A stretch of DNA of 64,000 nt from Emydura subglobosa (taxonomy: Eukaryota > Chordata > Testudines > Chelidae), in assembly GCA_007922225.1 (NCBI GenBank), contig ML679989.1:20432534-20496533 (forward strand), read 5' to 3'. Below, one piece after another: positions 62,775-64,000 of the stretch. Numbering within the stretch: position 1 is the first letter of the stretch; each line of letters opens with the position of its first letter. The notes beneath the pieces are model-generated. The model saw nothing but the letters and a program-made list of their open reading frames with translations. It searched no databases and was not told where the DNA came from. Position numbers and translations under genes: made by a program.

Positions 62775-63949
62775 TCAAACCTGCTGACATTCCTGAGCGA
62801 GTGGCTGCACTTGATGGAATTTCTGGTTACCCAGTTTCCCAACATAAACTTTCCAGGTCATTTCTACCCCGCCACGACTGGTCACTACATCCGGAGGTGG
62901 TCACTTTTATCTTCTGCAAGTGGGGTGTTCCCCAACTGGACCTGTTCGCATCGTCCTGGAACAGGAAGTGCCTGAGGTTTTGCTCGCTTCGGGGTCGCGA
63001 GCCAGGCTCCATCTCCGGCGCGTTCCTCATAGACTGGAAGGGGACCCTCATGTATGCGTTTCCCCCCATTCCGCTGATGCCCAAGAGCCTCTTGAAAATC
63101 AAGAGGGACAAAGCAGATGTGATACTGTTCGCCCCAACATTGGTTCAGCATGTTGCTGGACCTGTCGATTGCCCCGCCCGTGGAGCTCCGGAGGCGCTCA
63201 GGTTCCTCAAAGGGGTGGAGAGGCTGTATCCGCAGGTCCGTGACCCGGTGCCTCCCTGGGATCTGAACCTGGTCCTTGCCAGACTAACGGGGCCCTCCTT
63301 TGAGCCCATGGCTACAGGCCCGCTGCTCATCCTCTCGTGGAAGGTAGTCTTCCTAGTGGCCATTACCTCGGCTAGGAAGGTCTCCGAGATAAGAGCTTTG
63401 ACCTCGGAGCCCCCCTATACCGTGTTTTATAAAGACAAGGTGCGACTGAGACCCCACCCGGCCTTCCTACCTAAGGTGGTCTCTCAGTTCCATTATAATC
63501 AAGATATCTTCCTCCCCGTGTTTTTTCCAAAACCGCAAGGGTCGGAGGAAGAGTGGAGATGGCACTTGCTGGACGTGAGACGAGTCCTGGCCTGCTACAT
63601 AGAGAGAACACGGCCGTTCCTGAAGTCGACACAGCTGTTCGTGGCAGTGGCGGACTGGATGAAGGGCTCACCTGTCTCCACCCAGCGCATCTCCACCTGG
63701 ATCACCGCCTGCGTCAGGTGCTTCTACAAGCCGGTGAAGGTGCCGCTTCCAGGGGCTGTTTAGGCACACTCAACCAGAGCCCAGGCTTCGTCGGCGGCCT
63801 TTCTGGAGAGAGTGTCCCTGTGGGACATCTGCAAAGCAGCTACCTGGTCGTCGGTTCACACCTTTACGTCCCACTACGCCATCGTGCAGCAGGCGAGAGA
63901 GGACGCAGGGTTTGGCAGAGTCAGGCTGATGACAGCAGCCCACCGGTGA
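62775..63949 (+). pseudogene. DIRS-type retrotransposon: RNase H end plus tyrosine recombinase, inactivated
   Basis: Reading frame with HDWSLHPEVVTFIF, WGVPQLDLFASSWNRKC and LIDWKGTLMYAFPPIPL, typical of the DIRS RT/RNase H C-terminus. It jumps to a tyrosine recombinase: ALRFLKGVERLYPQVR, WKVVFLVAITSARKVSEIRA (first catalytic Arg, 63374-63376), HPAFLPKVVSQFH and FVAVADWMKG. TAG at 63761-63763 interrupts the frame one codon before the HxxR motif (His 63767, Arg 63776). The same frame then stays open to TGA at 63947, with the nucleophile-position Tyr at 63875-63877. The abrupt join suggests an internal deletion. The right end is outside the window. Confidence 0.85.
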
Positions 63950-64000
63950 CTCCTACCCACCTCCAAGGTATGGCTATTTAATCACCTATATTGGAATGGA

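Overview
The window is nuclear DNA from a non-avian reptile, most probably a turtle. The evidence is vertebrate-style split genes with GT-AG introns, CpG-island promoters, a full 3' half of a CR1 LINE plus several CR1 tails, MIR-type SINEs, short hAT-like elements with 8-bp duplications, a PIF/Harbinger transposon and a DIRS-type tyrosine-recombinase retrotransposon. The turtle call is inference from the repeat mix. No bacterial features, tRNA, rRNA or CRISPR were seen.

Layout. 1-5,400: intergenic DNA with a 64/62-bp duplication and a possible LTR remnant. 5,400-44,050: LRSAM1 on the minus strand. I placed 24 coding exons (6,580-38,259); their joined length is 2,184 nt, an exact 727-codon frame plus stop. 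It encodes an LRR / coiled-coil / SAM / RING E3 ubiquitin ligase. 43,450-45,260: a CpG island holding a divergent LRSAM1/RPL12 promoter. 44,695-49,350: RPL12 on the plus strand, seven exons, 165 aa. Two of its introns each carry a related H/ACA snoRNA of the SNORA65 type. 50,180-57,775: a seven-exon minus-strand gene for a sperm-tail PG-rich repeat (STPGR) protein, 263 aa, closest to STPG3 by my reading; it converges on RPL12. 57,900-64,000: mobile elements (CR1 tail, decayed Harbinger transposon, decayed DIRS element cut by the window edge).

How the genes relate. LRSAM1 and RPL12 sit head to head, as in human. The promoter holds an ETS site, an exact GTCACGTGAC palindrome by LRSAM1 exon 1, four degenerate YY1-like repeats, and two exact TCTCGCGAGA boxes spaced 24 bp apart just before RPL12. 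RPL12 is a housekeeping ribosomal and snoRNA host gene. The STPG3-like gene is probably a ciliary/sperm-flagellum gene and occupies the side of RPL12 where human has ZNF79 and SLC2A8. Exon borders were read by eye from splice signals, phase and protein similarity. Transcription starts, UTR ends and repeat limits are approximate.
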